DNA of 10,191 nt, from positions 1-10,191 of the forward strand of contig CAAGLU010000168.1 in assembly GCA_900770865.1 (NCBI GenBank). The letters are read 5' to 3'. Under the pieces are notes generated by a model. The model was given only the letters and a program-made list of their open reading frames with translations. It was not told the DNA's origin and searched no databases. The translations under genes and the position numbers were made by a program. This document shows positions 1 through 5,913 of this stretch, piece after piece. Source of the DNA: an uncultured Atopobiaceae bacterium (GTDB lineage Bacteria > Actinomycetota > Coriobacteriia > Coriobacteriales > Atopobiaceae). Position 1 is the stretch's first letter, and each line of letters opens with the position of its first letter.

Positions 1-117
1 GAGGCGGTCCTCTCGACCAGGTGGTTCCCCACGGCGGACACGCTGCTGGTCACCCTGCATGCCAGCTGCGAGAGCGCCCACTCCTGGGAGATGGGTGGCG
101 AGCCGCCGCGCGCGTAA
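1..117 (+). CDS. 3' end of an unidentified protein gene (5' end outside the window)
   Basis: Reading frame 1 is open from the first base to a TAA at 115-117 and encodes the last 38 residues of a protein. The fragment contains Trp, Cys and His residues (RWFPTADTLLVTLHASCESA, then HSWEMGGEPPRA), so it looks like real protein and not random GC-rich frame. The gene is followed 86 bp later by a perfect hairpin terminator on the same strand, which supports a gene end here. I do not recognise the family from this fragment and assign no function. Confidence 0.6.
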   Translation, partial: EAVLSTRWFPTADTLLVTLHASCESAHSWEMGGEPPRA

Positions 118-203
118 CGACGCTGCCGGCACGTGGCGCGCGATGCGCGGCGTCTCTCGCGCGACGCACGAGCGAGGTTTTCCGACGGGATTGGTGCGAT
201 AGC

Positions 204-243
204 GGGCCCTCGGGCGCCAGAATCTCGCCCGAGGGCCCCTTTC
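204..243 (+). terminator. Hairpin terminator for the gene ending at 117
   Basis: A perfect 13-bp inverted repeat, GGGCCCTCGGGCG (204-216) and CGCCCGAGGGCCC (226-238), encloses a 9-nt loop and is followed by CTTTCG. The T-run is short (three Ts), so termination could be weak or the hairpin may serve another role. The right arm lies inside the 61-bp repeat at 221-281. On the minus strand no T-run follows, so it is not an obvious asnS terminator. Confidence 0.6.
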
Positions 244-281
244 GTACGCACTTGCTGCGAAGCCCGGCCTTCCGGTGCCAG
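221..281 (+). repeat. 61-bp dispersed intergenic repeat, copy 1
   Basis: This 61-bp stretch aligns without gaps to 5695-5755, with about 43 of 61 positions identical by manual count. The most conserved parts are the GAGGG..CCC block, the CTTTCGTACG / CTCTCGTACG core, and the GCCTTC..GG.GCCA end. It lies between the terminator of the upstream gene and the 3' end of asnS. No coding sequence explains it. Confidence 0.6.
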
Positions 282-315
282 CGGCAAGACCGGACACCGC
301 CGGCTCTTGGCGCCC

Positions 316-1725
316 TTAGAAGTCCGCGTTGCCCACGGTGCGCGGGTGCGGCAGCACGTCACGGATGTTGTCGACGCCTGTGAGGTACATGACCAGGCGC
401 TCGAAGCCCAGGCCAAAGCCCGCGTGGTGGCAGCCGCCATAGCGTCGCAGGTCAAGGTAGTACTTGTACTGCTCGGGGTCCATGCCCAAATCGTGGATGC
501 GGCGCTCGAGCACGTCCAGGCGCTCCTCGCGCTGAGAGCCACCGATGATCTCGCCAATGCCGGGGACCAGGCAGTCCGCAGCGGCTACGGTCTTGCCGTC
601 GTCGTTCAGGCGCATGTAGAACGCCTTGATGTCGCGCGGGTAGTCCGTCACGAACGTGGGGCGCTTGAAGTGCTTCTCGGTGAGGTAGCGCTCGTGCTCG
701 GTCTGTAGGTCGACGCCCCAGGAGACGGGGTACTCAAACATCGTGCCGGAGTTCTGGGCGTCCTCGAGGATCTTCACGGCGTCGGTGTAGCTCACGCGCG
801 CAAAGTCGCTCGTGGCCACGTGCTGCAGGCGGTCCTTGAGGCCCTTGTCCACCCACTTGTTAAAGAAGTCCAGCTCGTAGGGGCAGTGCTCCATCACGTA
901 GGAGATGACGTACTTGAGCATCTCCTCTGAGACATCCATCTCGCCCTCGAGGTCGCAGAAGGCCATCTCGGGCTCGACCATCCAGAATTCGGCCGCGTGG
1001 CGACGCGTGTTGGAGTTCTCGGCGCGGAAGGTGGGGCCAAAGGTGTAGACGTCGCCAAAGCTCATGGCAAAGTTCTCGGCCTGGAGCTGCCCGGACACCG
1101 TGAGGTTGGTGGGTTTGCCAAAAAAGTCCTTGCTGTAGTCCACCTTGCCGTCCTCGGTGAGGGGCGGGTTGGCCGGGTCGATGGTGGTCACGCGGAACAT
1201 CTCGCCCGCGCCCTCGGCGTCCGACGCGGTGATGATGGGCGTGTTCACGTAGAGGAAGCCGCGCTCCTGGAAGAAGCGGTGGATGGCAAAGGCGGCCACG
1301 CTGCGCACGCGGAAGACCGCGCGGAAGAGGTTGGTGCGACTGCGCAGGTGCTGCTGGGTGCGCAGGAACTCGCGCGTCTGGCGCTTCTTCTGCATGGGGT
1401 AGTCAGGCGCAGAGACACCCTCCACCGTAATGGTCTCTGCCTGCAGCTCGAAGGGCTGGGGGCGGTCCGGCGTAAGCTCAAGCTTGCCGCGCACGATAAG
1501 CGCCGCGCCCACGTTCTGCGAGACGATCCCCTCGTACGTCTTGTCGCCCAGACGCTCGCGGTTGACCACGACCTGCAGGTCCTTGAAGCAGCTGCCGTCG
1601 TTCAAGGTGACAAAGCCAAAGTTCTTCATGTCGCGGATGGAGCGCACCCAGCCTGCAACGGTGAGCTCGGTGCCGCCCAGCTGGTCCATGTCCGCGTAGA
1701 GCGCGGCGATTCTCGTGCGATTCAA
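316..1725 (-). CDS. asnS: Asparaginyl-tRNA synthetase
   Basis: Class IIb aminoacyl-tRNA synthetase that charges tRNA-Asn with asparagine in the cytoplasm, using ATP. The predicted protein is 469 aa, close to the about 466 aa of E. coli AsnS. An N-terminal OB-fold anticodon-binding domain (residues about 19-110) carries GWVRSIRD and NDGSCF. The catalytic domain has the AsnRS segments GEMFRV, DFFGK.TNLTVSGQL, motif 2 TFGPTFRAENSNTRRH (from about 228, Arg234 binding ATP) and GEIIGGSQREERL. Motif 3, GFGLGFERL, is at 436-444. I chose the TTG at 1725 because GAGGAAGG sits 7 nt upstream. An ATG at 1755 would add ten residues but has no ribosome binding site, and the longer upstream frame is Arg/Cys-rich and unlike AsnRS. 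It is divergent from the fRMsr gene, with about 107 bp between the starts. Identification is secure; only the start is open to debate. Confidence 0.97.
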   Translation of the reverse strand: MNRTRIAALYADMDQLGGTELTVAGWVRSIRDMKNFGFVTLNDGSCFKDLQVVVNRERLGDKTYEGIVSQNVGAALIVRGKLELTPDRPQPFELQAETITVEGVSAPDYPMQKKRQTREFLRTQQHLRSRTNLFRAVFRVRSVAAFAIHRFFQERGFLYVNTPIITASDAEGAGEMFRVTTIDPANPPLTEDGKVDYSKDFFGKPTNLTVSGQLQAENFAMSFGDVYTFGPTFRAENSNTRRHAAEFWMVEPEMAFCDLEGEMDVSEEMLKYVISYVMEHCPYELDFFNKWVDKGLKDRLQHVATSDFARVSYTDAVKILEDAQNSGTMFEYPVSWGVDLQTEHERYLTEKHFKRPTFVTDYPRDIKAFYMRLNDDGKTVAAADCLVPGIGEIIGGSQREERLDVLERRIHDLGMDPEQYKYYLDLRRYGGCHHAGFGLGFERLVMYLTGVDNIRDVLPHPRTVGNADF

Positions 1726-1771
1726 GGGACGTCCTTCCTCTTGGAATTGTGTCATGCTCGTTAACGGTCTC

Positions 1772-1777
1772 ATCTTA
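1772..1777 (-). promoter_or_regulatory. Possible asnS -10 box
   Basis: On the minus strand TAAGAT (4 of 6 matches to TATAAT) precedes asnS by about 46 nt, in the asnS/fRMsr divergent region. No convincing -35 box was found at the right distance. The 107-bp gap is too short for a T-box leader. No clear promoter for the plus-strand gene could be named either. Confidence 0.25.
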
Positions 1778-1832
1778 TCGCGACAGCAGGGGCCACACCC
1801 CCTCATTCTCCGCACTGGAAGGAGGCGCCGCC

Positions 1833-2360
1833 ATGGACAACGCGCGCACCACAGACTACGAGCTTCTCGCCCAGCAGGTAGCATCACTCGCCGAGGGGAC
1901 GCCGGGATGGATGCCCGCGCTCGCCAACGTTGCCGCGCTCTTGGGCGAGGCACTGCCAAGCATCAACTGGGTGGGCTTCTACATGGCCGTCGCTGGTCCC
2001 AATGACGAGCAGGACCTTGCCCTTGGTCCCTTCTGGGGGCGCCCCGCCTGTGTGAGTATCCCCTATGGTGCCGGTGTCTGCGGAAGGGCCGTCGAGACAA
2101 ACAAGCCCCAGCTTGTGCCCGACGTCCACGCCTTCCCGGGCCACATTGCCTGTGATGCCGCGTCGCGCTCGGAGCTCGTGGTGCCCATCCACGCAACCGC
2201 CGCGGACGGCGACACCGTCATCTGGGGCGTCCTCGACTGTGACAGTCCCATACCCGCGCGCTTCTCGGCAGCAGACCTTGAGGGCTTCTCGCGCATAGTG
2301 CACGCACTGGAGAGTTCCGCGGACCTTCTCGGCCCTGCCGTGGGCCCCATCCGCCCGTAG
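1833..2360 (+). CDS. msrC: Free methionine-(R)-sulfoxide reductase, GAF-domain type
   Basis: A 175-aa single GAF-domain protein. The family (fRMsr, E. coli YebR/MsrC) reduces free L-methionine-(R)-sulfoxide to methionine in the cytosol, normally with thioredoxin as donor, and so repairs the oxidised amino-acid pool. Diagnostic features are INWVGFY (44-50), LGPFWGRPACVSIP (64-77), GAGVCG (79-84), HIACDAASRSE (104-114) and WGVLDCDSP. The three cysteines of the family are all present at 73, 83 and 107, with the spacing (10 and 24) of the E. coli and yeast enzymes, so it should be active. The start is the ATG at 1833, preceded by GGAAGGAGG with suitable spacing; an upstream in-frame ATG lacks this. 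pyrE follows 50 nt downstream on the same strand. The gene suggests exposure to oxidants despite a probably anaerobic host. Confidence 0.93.
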   Translation: MDNARTTDYELLAQQVASLAEGTPGWMPALANVAALLGEALPSINWVGFYMAVAGPNDEQDLALGPFWGRPACVSIPYGAGVCGRAVETNKPQLVPDVHAFPGHIACDAASRSELVVPIHATAADGDTVIWGVLDCDSPIPARFSAADLEGFSRIVHALESSADLLGPAVGPIRP

Positions 2361-2365
2361 TCGCG

Positions 2366-2390
2366 TAGAATCACTTGCGAGACGATCGTC
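2366..2390 (+). promoter_or_regulatory. Possible pyrE -10 box and adjacent palindrome
   Basis: In the 50-nt gap before pyrE, TAGAAT (2366-2371, 5 of 6 to TATAAT) is followed by the perfect 10-bp palindrome GACGATCGTC (2381-2390), just ahead of the ribosome binding site. This would give a leader of about 33 nt. No good -35 is present, so pyrE may also be read from the fRMsr promoter. A role of the palindrome as operator is a guess. Confidence 0.3.
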
Positions 2391-2410
2391 ACCACCGAGA
2401 GGAGACGTCA

Positions 2411-3073
2411 ATGGAGGAGTACAAGCGCCAGTTCATCGACTTCATGGTCGAGAGCAAGGTGCTCAAGTTTGGCGAGTTCACCCTCAAGAGCGGCAGGAAG
2501 TCGCCGTTCTTTATGAACGCCGGCGCCTACGTCACGGGCTCGCAGCTCAAGCGCTTGGGAGAGTTCTACGCCCGCGCCATCCACGACAACTTTGGCCTGG
2601 ACTTCGACGTGCTCTTTGGGCCTGCCTACAAGGGCATTCCCCTGGCGGTCTCCTGCGCCATTGCCTTCCACGACCTCTACGGCAAGGAGGTGCGCTACTG
2701 CTCCAACCGCAAGGAGGTCAAGGACCATGGCGCCGACAAGGGCAACCTCCTGGGCAGCGAGCTTAGGGACGGCGACCGCGTGGTGATGATCGAGGACGTC
2801 ACCACCTCCGGCAAGTCCATCGACGAGACCTACCCCATCGTGACCGGCGCGGCGGCGGTGGAGGTCAAGGGCCTTATCGTCTCGCTCAACCGCATGGAGG
2901 TGGGCAAGGGCGGCAAGGTGAGCGCCCAGGAGGAGATCCAGGAGCGCTACGGCTTCCCCGTCGCGAGCATCGTGACCATGGCCGAGGTCGTCGAGGCGCT
3001 CGACGGCACCATCATTACGCCGCAGCTCAAGGCTGCTATCGACGAGTACTACGAGAAGTACGGCGTGAAGTAG
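2411..3073 (+). CDS. pyrE: Orotate phosphoribosyltransferase
   Basis: Makes orotidine 5'-monophosphate from orotate and PRPP, the fifth step of de novo UMP synthesis, in the cytoplasm. The 220-aa product matches the E. coli type closely: KFGEFTLKSGRKSPFF (19-34), LFGPAYKGIPLA (68-79), YCSNRKEVKDHG (96-107, the loop that carries catalytic lysines) and the PRPP-binding motif VVMIEDVTTSGKS (124-136) with its acidic pair E128-D129. The length is close to the usual 210-215 aa. The start is the ATG at 2411 with GAGAGGAGA upstream; the frame is open a further 12 codons, without support. It stands apart from other pyr genes in this window. It is convergent with the membrane-protein gene, and the hairpin at 3100-3129 lies just after its stop. 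Confidence 0.97.
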   Translation: MEEYKRQFIDFMVESKVLKFGEFTLKSGRKSPFFMNAGAYVTGSQLKRLGEFYARAIHDNFGLDFDVLFGPAYKGIPLAVSCAIAFHDLYGKEVRYCSNRKEVKDHGADKGNLLGSELRDGDRVVMIEDVTTSGKSIDETYPIVTGAAAVEVKGLIVSLNRMEVGKGGKVSAQEEIQERYGFPVASIVTMAEVVEALDGTIITPQLKAAIDEYYEKYGVK

Positions 3074-3093
3074 CGCAGCAAGACGCGCAGCAC

Positions 3094-3129
3094 AAAAAAG
3101 CGGGGCGTCAGCACAAGCTGGCGCCCCGC
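3094..3129 (-). terminator. Strong terminator of the tetR/membrane-protein unit
   Basis: A 13-bp stem (3100-3112 with 3117-3129, one G-T wobble) with a 4-nt loop is followed on the minus strand by six Ts (AAAAAA at 3094-3099 on plus). This is a textbook intrinsic terminator for the minus-strand gene ending at 3165. For pyrE on the plus strand the stem could also form, but no T-run follows. Confidence 0.9.
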
Positions 3130-3164
3130 ATACGTTACGAGTGGCCTTTCTCGCGTGGCTCACC

Positions 3165-4157
3165 CTACGCCGCCAGGTCGGCGCGACGAGCCGTGGCCTC
3201 CTCGAAGTCGCGAGTGCCCACAAATACGTCCTGCTTGTAGGGGTTGACGCCCAGCTTCTTGGCGCGGTAGGCGATTGTGATGATGGCTGCCACGTTTGCC
3301 ACGAGCGCGACCACGGAGACCACGGTCGCCGTGGTGGGATTGAGCGTGGAGTGCGTCACAAAGACCGACTCCTCCTGGAACGCGGGGAAGACCTGCGCGA
3401 ACATGCACCAAATGGCCAGCGTGTTTGCGCGGTTCTGAATCCAGGCGCCCTTGTTCCAAAGCGCGTTTGCCACCGTGGGGGCAAGAAGCAGCGCCAGGCC
3501 GCAGTACCAGGCGTGGTGCGGCAGGCAGTTGTAGGTGTAGCAGAAGTTCCAGATGTCATAGGCAACGATGAAGACCCAGGTCATGTCAGGCCAGAGCATG
3601 TCTCGTCCGTCCTTGGAGGAGTAGACGTTCCACCAAGCCGTCATGCAGAAGATGTTGATGATGCCAGCAATGCCGTTGAAGACGTTGTTCCAACCGGCGA
3701 GCTGGGTCGCGCCCTCCGAGGTCACCCACGTGGTCTCGCCTAGCGCAAAGAAGTGATAGGCGCTCTCGAAGTCAGAGCACACGGCAATGAGGATGTTGAT
3801 TGCGACAATCGCAAACGGGAAGGCGCGGAACCAGTGCGCGCGACCAAGGCTTCCCCACTGGTACTTGATAATCATGAAGCCAATGCAGCCGACAAGCGCC
3901 GCGTACACCTTTGCGTAGTGGAACCAGCTGTTCTGGTAGATGTGAGTGGGATTGGTGAGCGCCCACTCCTGGCCCTGCGCCACGCCCACGGCAATAGCAA
4001 TGCAGTAGATGGTCATGGCCACGGGTAGCACGCCGAACATGATGAGGCCCCCGACCTTAGACCTGCGGGCGAACTCGTTGAGCACGATGAGCCCAACAAA
4101 GACTATCACCCACCCCAGGAGCTGGAACGGCAGATTGGCACTATGGTCGAACAACAT
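3165..4157 (-). CDS. Polytopic membrane protein, DUF5692-like
   Basis: A 330-aa very hydrophobic protein without a cleavable signal peptide. By eye I count about nine membrane segments, near residues 11-28, 36-58, 82-100, 109-128, 152-174, 192-210, 215-236, 245-260 and 276-298, followed by a polar tail. It is rich in Trp, Tyr and Cys, with conserved-looking loops such as YDIWNFCYTYNCLPHHAWYC and WNNVFNGIAG. The overall pattern resembles the DUF5692 family of unknown function seen in gut Actinobacteria and Firmicutes, recalled from memory and not searched. The ATG at 4157 has AGAGAGGAAG just upstream. The gene lies 57 nt behind the tetR-type gene on the same strand and shares its terminator, so the regulator probably controls it. 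A transporter or exporter role is plausible for a TetR partner, but no transporter motif is visible. Confidence 0.8.
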   Translation of the reverse strand: MLFDHSANLPFQLLGWVIVFVGLIVLNEFARRSKVGGLIMFGVLPVAMTIYCIAIAVGVAQGQEWALTNPTHIYQNSWFHYAKVYAALVGCIGFMIIKYQWGSLGRAHWFRAFPFAIVAINILIAVCSDFESAYHFFALGETTWVTSEGATQLAGWNNVFNGIAGIINIFCMTAWWNVYSSKDGRDMLWPDMTWVFIVAYDIWNFCYTYNCLPHHAWYCGLALLLAPTVANALWNKGAWIQNRANTLAIWCMFAQVFPAFQEESVFVTHSTLNPTTATVVSVVALVANVAAIITIAYRAKKLGVNPYKQDVFVGTRDFEEATARRADLAA

Positions 4158-4214
4158 GGCACTTCCTCTCTCTTGCTGTCTTTGGGGAAACGCTACTGTC
4201 GCGCGTTGGCGCGG

Positions 4215-4799
4215 CTAGTCCTGTTGGGAGCCAAGGTCAAGGTGGAGCGTGTCGGCGATGAGGTCGGCAACAAGCTCGTCCGAGGCGTCGGGGTGGGTCC
4301 TCATGTAGCTCATGAGGCCAATGATGAGCAGGTAGAACTCCTCGTAGGGATGGTGTATCTCCACGCGGTGGTACCTGGCGTACTCGGCAACGGTAGTGTG
4401 CGTGAGGTATTCGGCAAGAGTGCGTGCCGTCTGTTGGCTAAAGCGCTGGTAGAGAAGGGCGTTCTGGCTCTTGAGAAGGTCAGTCCTAAAGCTGTCCGTG
4501 TCAAAGAGATGGCGGCGGAGCATGGCAACGCAGGTCCTAAGGGCGCCTGCGACGTCCCCGCGCATGCGCCGCGCATTCCACTCGCGCACGGCAGCCACAA
4601 ACGTGTCGACGTAGGCGTCGAGAATGGCGTCAGTGACCTCGTCGCGACTTGAGAAGTAGTGGTAGAAGAGGCTGCGCGTAATATTGGCCCGCTCGGCGAT
4701 GTCCTTCACCGAGGTGTGGTCGATGCCCTTCTCCTCGTAGAGGGAGCGGGCGGCGGCAATGATCTGCTCGCGTCGCGTTTCTGCAATCTCGCCGCGCAT
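4215..4799 (-). CDS. TetR/AcrR-family transcriptional regulator
   Basis: A 194-aa one-component repressor type: an N-terminal helix-turn-helix DNA-binding domain (residues about 8-55, REQIIAAARSLYEEKG, TSVKDIAERANITRSLFYHY) and an all-helical C-terminal ligand-binding/dimerisation domain (YEEFYLLIIGLMSYMRTHP near the end). I chose the ATG at 4799 because GGGAGGTGG (4805-4813) lies just upstream. An ATG nine codons earlier (4826) falls inside the palindromic operator and has no ribosome binding site. The gene is first in a two-gene minus-strand unit with the polytopic membrane protein and has a near-consensus promoter with the palindrome just downstream of it, implying autorepression. The ligand is unknown. 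The domain call is firm; the target assignment is inference. Confidence 0.93.
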   Translation of the reverse strand: MRGEIAETRREQIIAAARSLYEEKGIDHTSVKDIAERANITRSLFYHYFSSRDEVTDAILDAYVDTFVAAVREWNARRMRGDVAGALRTCVAMLRRHLFDTDSFRTDLLKSQNALLYQRFSQQTARTLAEYLTHTTVAEYARYHRVEIHHPYEEFYLLIIGLMSYMRTHPDASDELVADLIADTLHLDLGSQQD

Positions 4800-4815
4800 C
4801 GACTCCACCTCCCTT

Positions 4816-4832
4816 GTTGACACCATGTCAAC
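4816..4832 (-). promoter_or_regulatory. Likely operator of the TetR-type regulator
   Basis: GTTGACACCATGTCAAC is a perfect inverted repeat with 7-bp arms and a 3-bp centre. It lies between the -10 box and the ribosome binding site of the tetR-type gene, where binding would block transcription. TetR regulators typically bind such sites next to their own gene. A further half-site (GTTGACG on the minus strand) occurs upstream near 4891-4897. Binding is inferred from position and symmetry. Confidence 0.7.
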
Positions 4833-4842
4833 GACCTGGCCA

Positions 4843-4872
4843 ATAATAGGATGTGAAGAGAATGTGTGGCAA
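4843..4872 (-). promoter_or_regulatory. Promoter of the tetR/membrane-protein unit
   Basis: On the minus strand TTGCCA (4872-4867) and TATTAT (4848-4843) are separated by 18 bp, a good sigma-70-type match. Transcription would start near 4836, placing the palindromic operator at about +5 to +21 and leaving a leader of some 37 nt before the ATG at 4799. Confidence 0.6.
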
Positions 4873-4927
4873 CGAACAGTTTTCGAAAAACGTCAACGAG
4901 CCGCAGCCCAGAGGGGGTGCGTGGCAT

Positions 4928-4962
4928 AAAAAGGCGCGGCGACCCATTTGGGGCCACCGCGC
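4928..4962 (-). terminator. Ferritin gene terminator
   Basis: A 12-bp stem with two G-T wobbles (4934-4945 with 4951-4962, loop ATTTG) is followed on the minus strand by CTTTTT (AAAAAG at 4928-4933 on plus). It begins 27 bp after the ferritin stop codon and separates that gene from the tetR-type unit. Confidence 0.85.
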
Positions 4963-4989
4963 TTCTTGGCTCTGATTGTGTTGCAGAGG

Positions 4990-5505
4990 CTACATGGGCA
5001 TCGTGGGGGCAACAAAGGTGCGGGCCTGGTACTCGCGGTCCAGGTCGTAGAGGCCCTTGGGATCGGAGCCAAAGAGCTCCATGTTCTTGATCATGTCGGA
5101 GGCGTTGGTCTCCTCCTCGCCCTGCTCCTTCACGAACCAGTCGAGCAGCTGCATAGTACGGAAGTCGTGCACGTCATAGGCGGCCTGGTAGCACTCGTTG
5201 ATTGCGGCCGTGATGTAGCGCTCGTGCTCGAGGCCGGCCTGCAGCGGCTCGAGGTCGTTGGTGAAGGTCTTGTCCGGCTCGGCGATGGCTGCCATCTTGA
5301 CCTGGTAGTCGTTGTCCAGAAGGTAGCGACGGAGAATCTTGGCGTGAGCGACCTCCTCCTGCACCTGCACCATGTACCAGTTTGCGAACCCCTTAAGGCC
5401 GCGGTCCTCGTAGTAGTCGGCAAACGTGAGGTAGAGGTAGGCAGAGTAGAGCTCCTTGTTGATCTGTGCGTTAAGGGTGTCGCCGACCTTCTTGTCGAGT
5501 GCCAT
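4990..5505 (-). CDS. ftnA: Bacterial non-heme ferritin
   Basis: A 171-aa ferritin that oxidises Fe(II) at a di-iron site and stores it as a mineral inside a 24-subunit cytoplasmic shell. It has the four-helix-bundle pattern and a complete ferroxidase centre: E18, Y25, E51, H54, E95, Q128 and E131, each one residue offset from the E. coli FtnA positions. Characteristic stretches are INKELYSAYLYL, NWYMVQVQEEVAHA and LLDWFVKEQGEEET. There is no heme-binding Met as in bacterioferritin that I can point to, so non-heme ferritin is preferred. The ATG at 5505 has GAAAGAAGG upstream; the frame is open far further upstream (to about 6213), but that extension runs into the HAD gene and is not credible. 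The gene has its own promoter and terminator and is probably monocistronic. It limits free iron and thus oxidative damage. Confidence 0.96.
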   Translation of the reverse strand: MALDKKVGDTLNAQINKELYSAYLYLTFADYYEDRGLKGFANWYMVQVQEEVAHAKILRRYLLDNDYQVKMAAIAEPDKTFTNDLEPLQAGLEHERYITAAINECYQAAYDVHDFRTMQLLDWFVKEQGEEETNASDMIKNMELFGSDPKGLYDLDREYQARTFVAPTMPM

Positions 5506-5558
5506 GACAACCTTCTTTCCTGCCCCGCAGGGCGTTTGAGAAATGCATTCCACTGCAG

Positions 5559-5588
5559 AGTCTACCCGTCGGAGCGGGGGAATGTCAG
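5559..5588 (-). promoter_or_regulatory. Ferritin promoter
   Basis: On the minus strand CTGACA (5588-5583) and TAGACT (5564-5559) are 18 bp apart, close to consensus. A start near 5552 would give a leader of about 47 nt that contains a small GCCC/GGGC hairpin before the ribosome binding site. No clear Fur or DtxR box was seen across it. Confidence 0.5.
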
Positions 5589-5636
5589 CTTCTTGAAACT
5601 TGCACCGACGTACGGAAGCGACGGTTAGGTCGCGAA

Positions 5637-5697
5637 GGCGCCGGAGGTGCCTTCTTGTACGGAATCCCGTCGGGAACCCTCGCTCCAGCGTCGTTTT
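5637..5697 (+). repeat. 61-bp repeat, tandem copy A
   Basis: Its first 32 bases match copy B at 5698-5729 at about 28 positions, both reading GGCGCCGGAGG.GCC.TCT.GTACGGAAT. The second half is more diverged. Copies A and B start exactly 61 bp apart. GAAGGCGC (5635-5642) and GTGCCTTC (5647-5654) can form an 8-bp hairpin with one G-T pair. Confidence 0.6.
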
Positions 5698-5755
5698 GGC
5701 GCCGGAGGGGCCCTCTCGTACGGAATTCCTGCTAAAACATGCCTTCGGGCGCCAA
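5695..5755 (+). repeat. 61-bp repeat, copy B
   Basis: It aligns without gaps to 221-281 (about 43 of 61 identical) and, in its first half, to copy A. Its ends are inverted: TGGCGCC (5697-5703) and GGCGCCA (5748-5754), with the flanking GGAGG / CCTTC extending an imperfect stem. The whole unit could therefore fold as a hairpin with the CGTACGGAATTCC core in the loop. Confidence 0.65.
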
Positions 5756-5913
5756 CGCCATCGCCACCGCACACTCCGCGCCCCACCAGCGCCGGCGACA
5801 CCACGCGCCGGCGAGTCCCCTCCGCGGACGGCGATAAACTCCGCGGGCTGCGATACACTCCGGAGCAAGGATTCACGCCGGGCAGTCGCAACCCGCCAAC
5901 GAGAGGAGAGCGC

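Larger units (their letters stand above)
5506..5913. other. 408-bp gene-free region between the divergent ferritin and HAD genes
   Basis: No credible gene is seen. It holds the ferritin promoter (5559-5588), three GTACGGAA words (5610, 5657, 5718), a tandem 61-bp repeat pair (5637-5755), a direct repeat GCGCCGGCGA at 5789-5798 and 5805-5814, and an imperfect 19-bp-period repeat GCGATAAACTCCG / GCGATACACTCCG (5831-5862). The last contains two -10-like words (TAAACT, TACACT) that may serve the HAD gene, though no -35 is evident. Confidence 0.6.

Noticed and set aside
997..1764. A 255-aa plus-strand frame opposite asnS
   Set aside because: It is a shadow of asnS, with His/Arg/Val/Leu-rich composition caused by GC-rich codons read in antisense and no ribosome binding site.
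1726..1832. A T-box leader for asnS
   Set aside because: Only about 107 bp are available to the divergent gene and no T-box motif was seen.
4880..4889. Palindrome TTTTCGAAAA upstream of the tetR-type promoter
   Set aside because: Perfect but short and AT-rich; no supporting context, and the better-placed 17-bp palindrome already explains the operator.
5615..5635. A DtxR/IdeR-type iron box (TTAGGT) near ferritin
   Set aside because: Only one half-site-like word, outside the promoter and without its symmetric partner.
5637..5755. A CRISPR-like array
   Set aside because: Only two tandem units, degenerate, with the unit itself forming a hairpin, no constant spacers and no cas genes.
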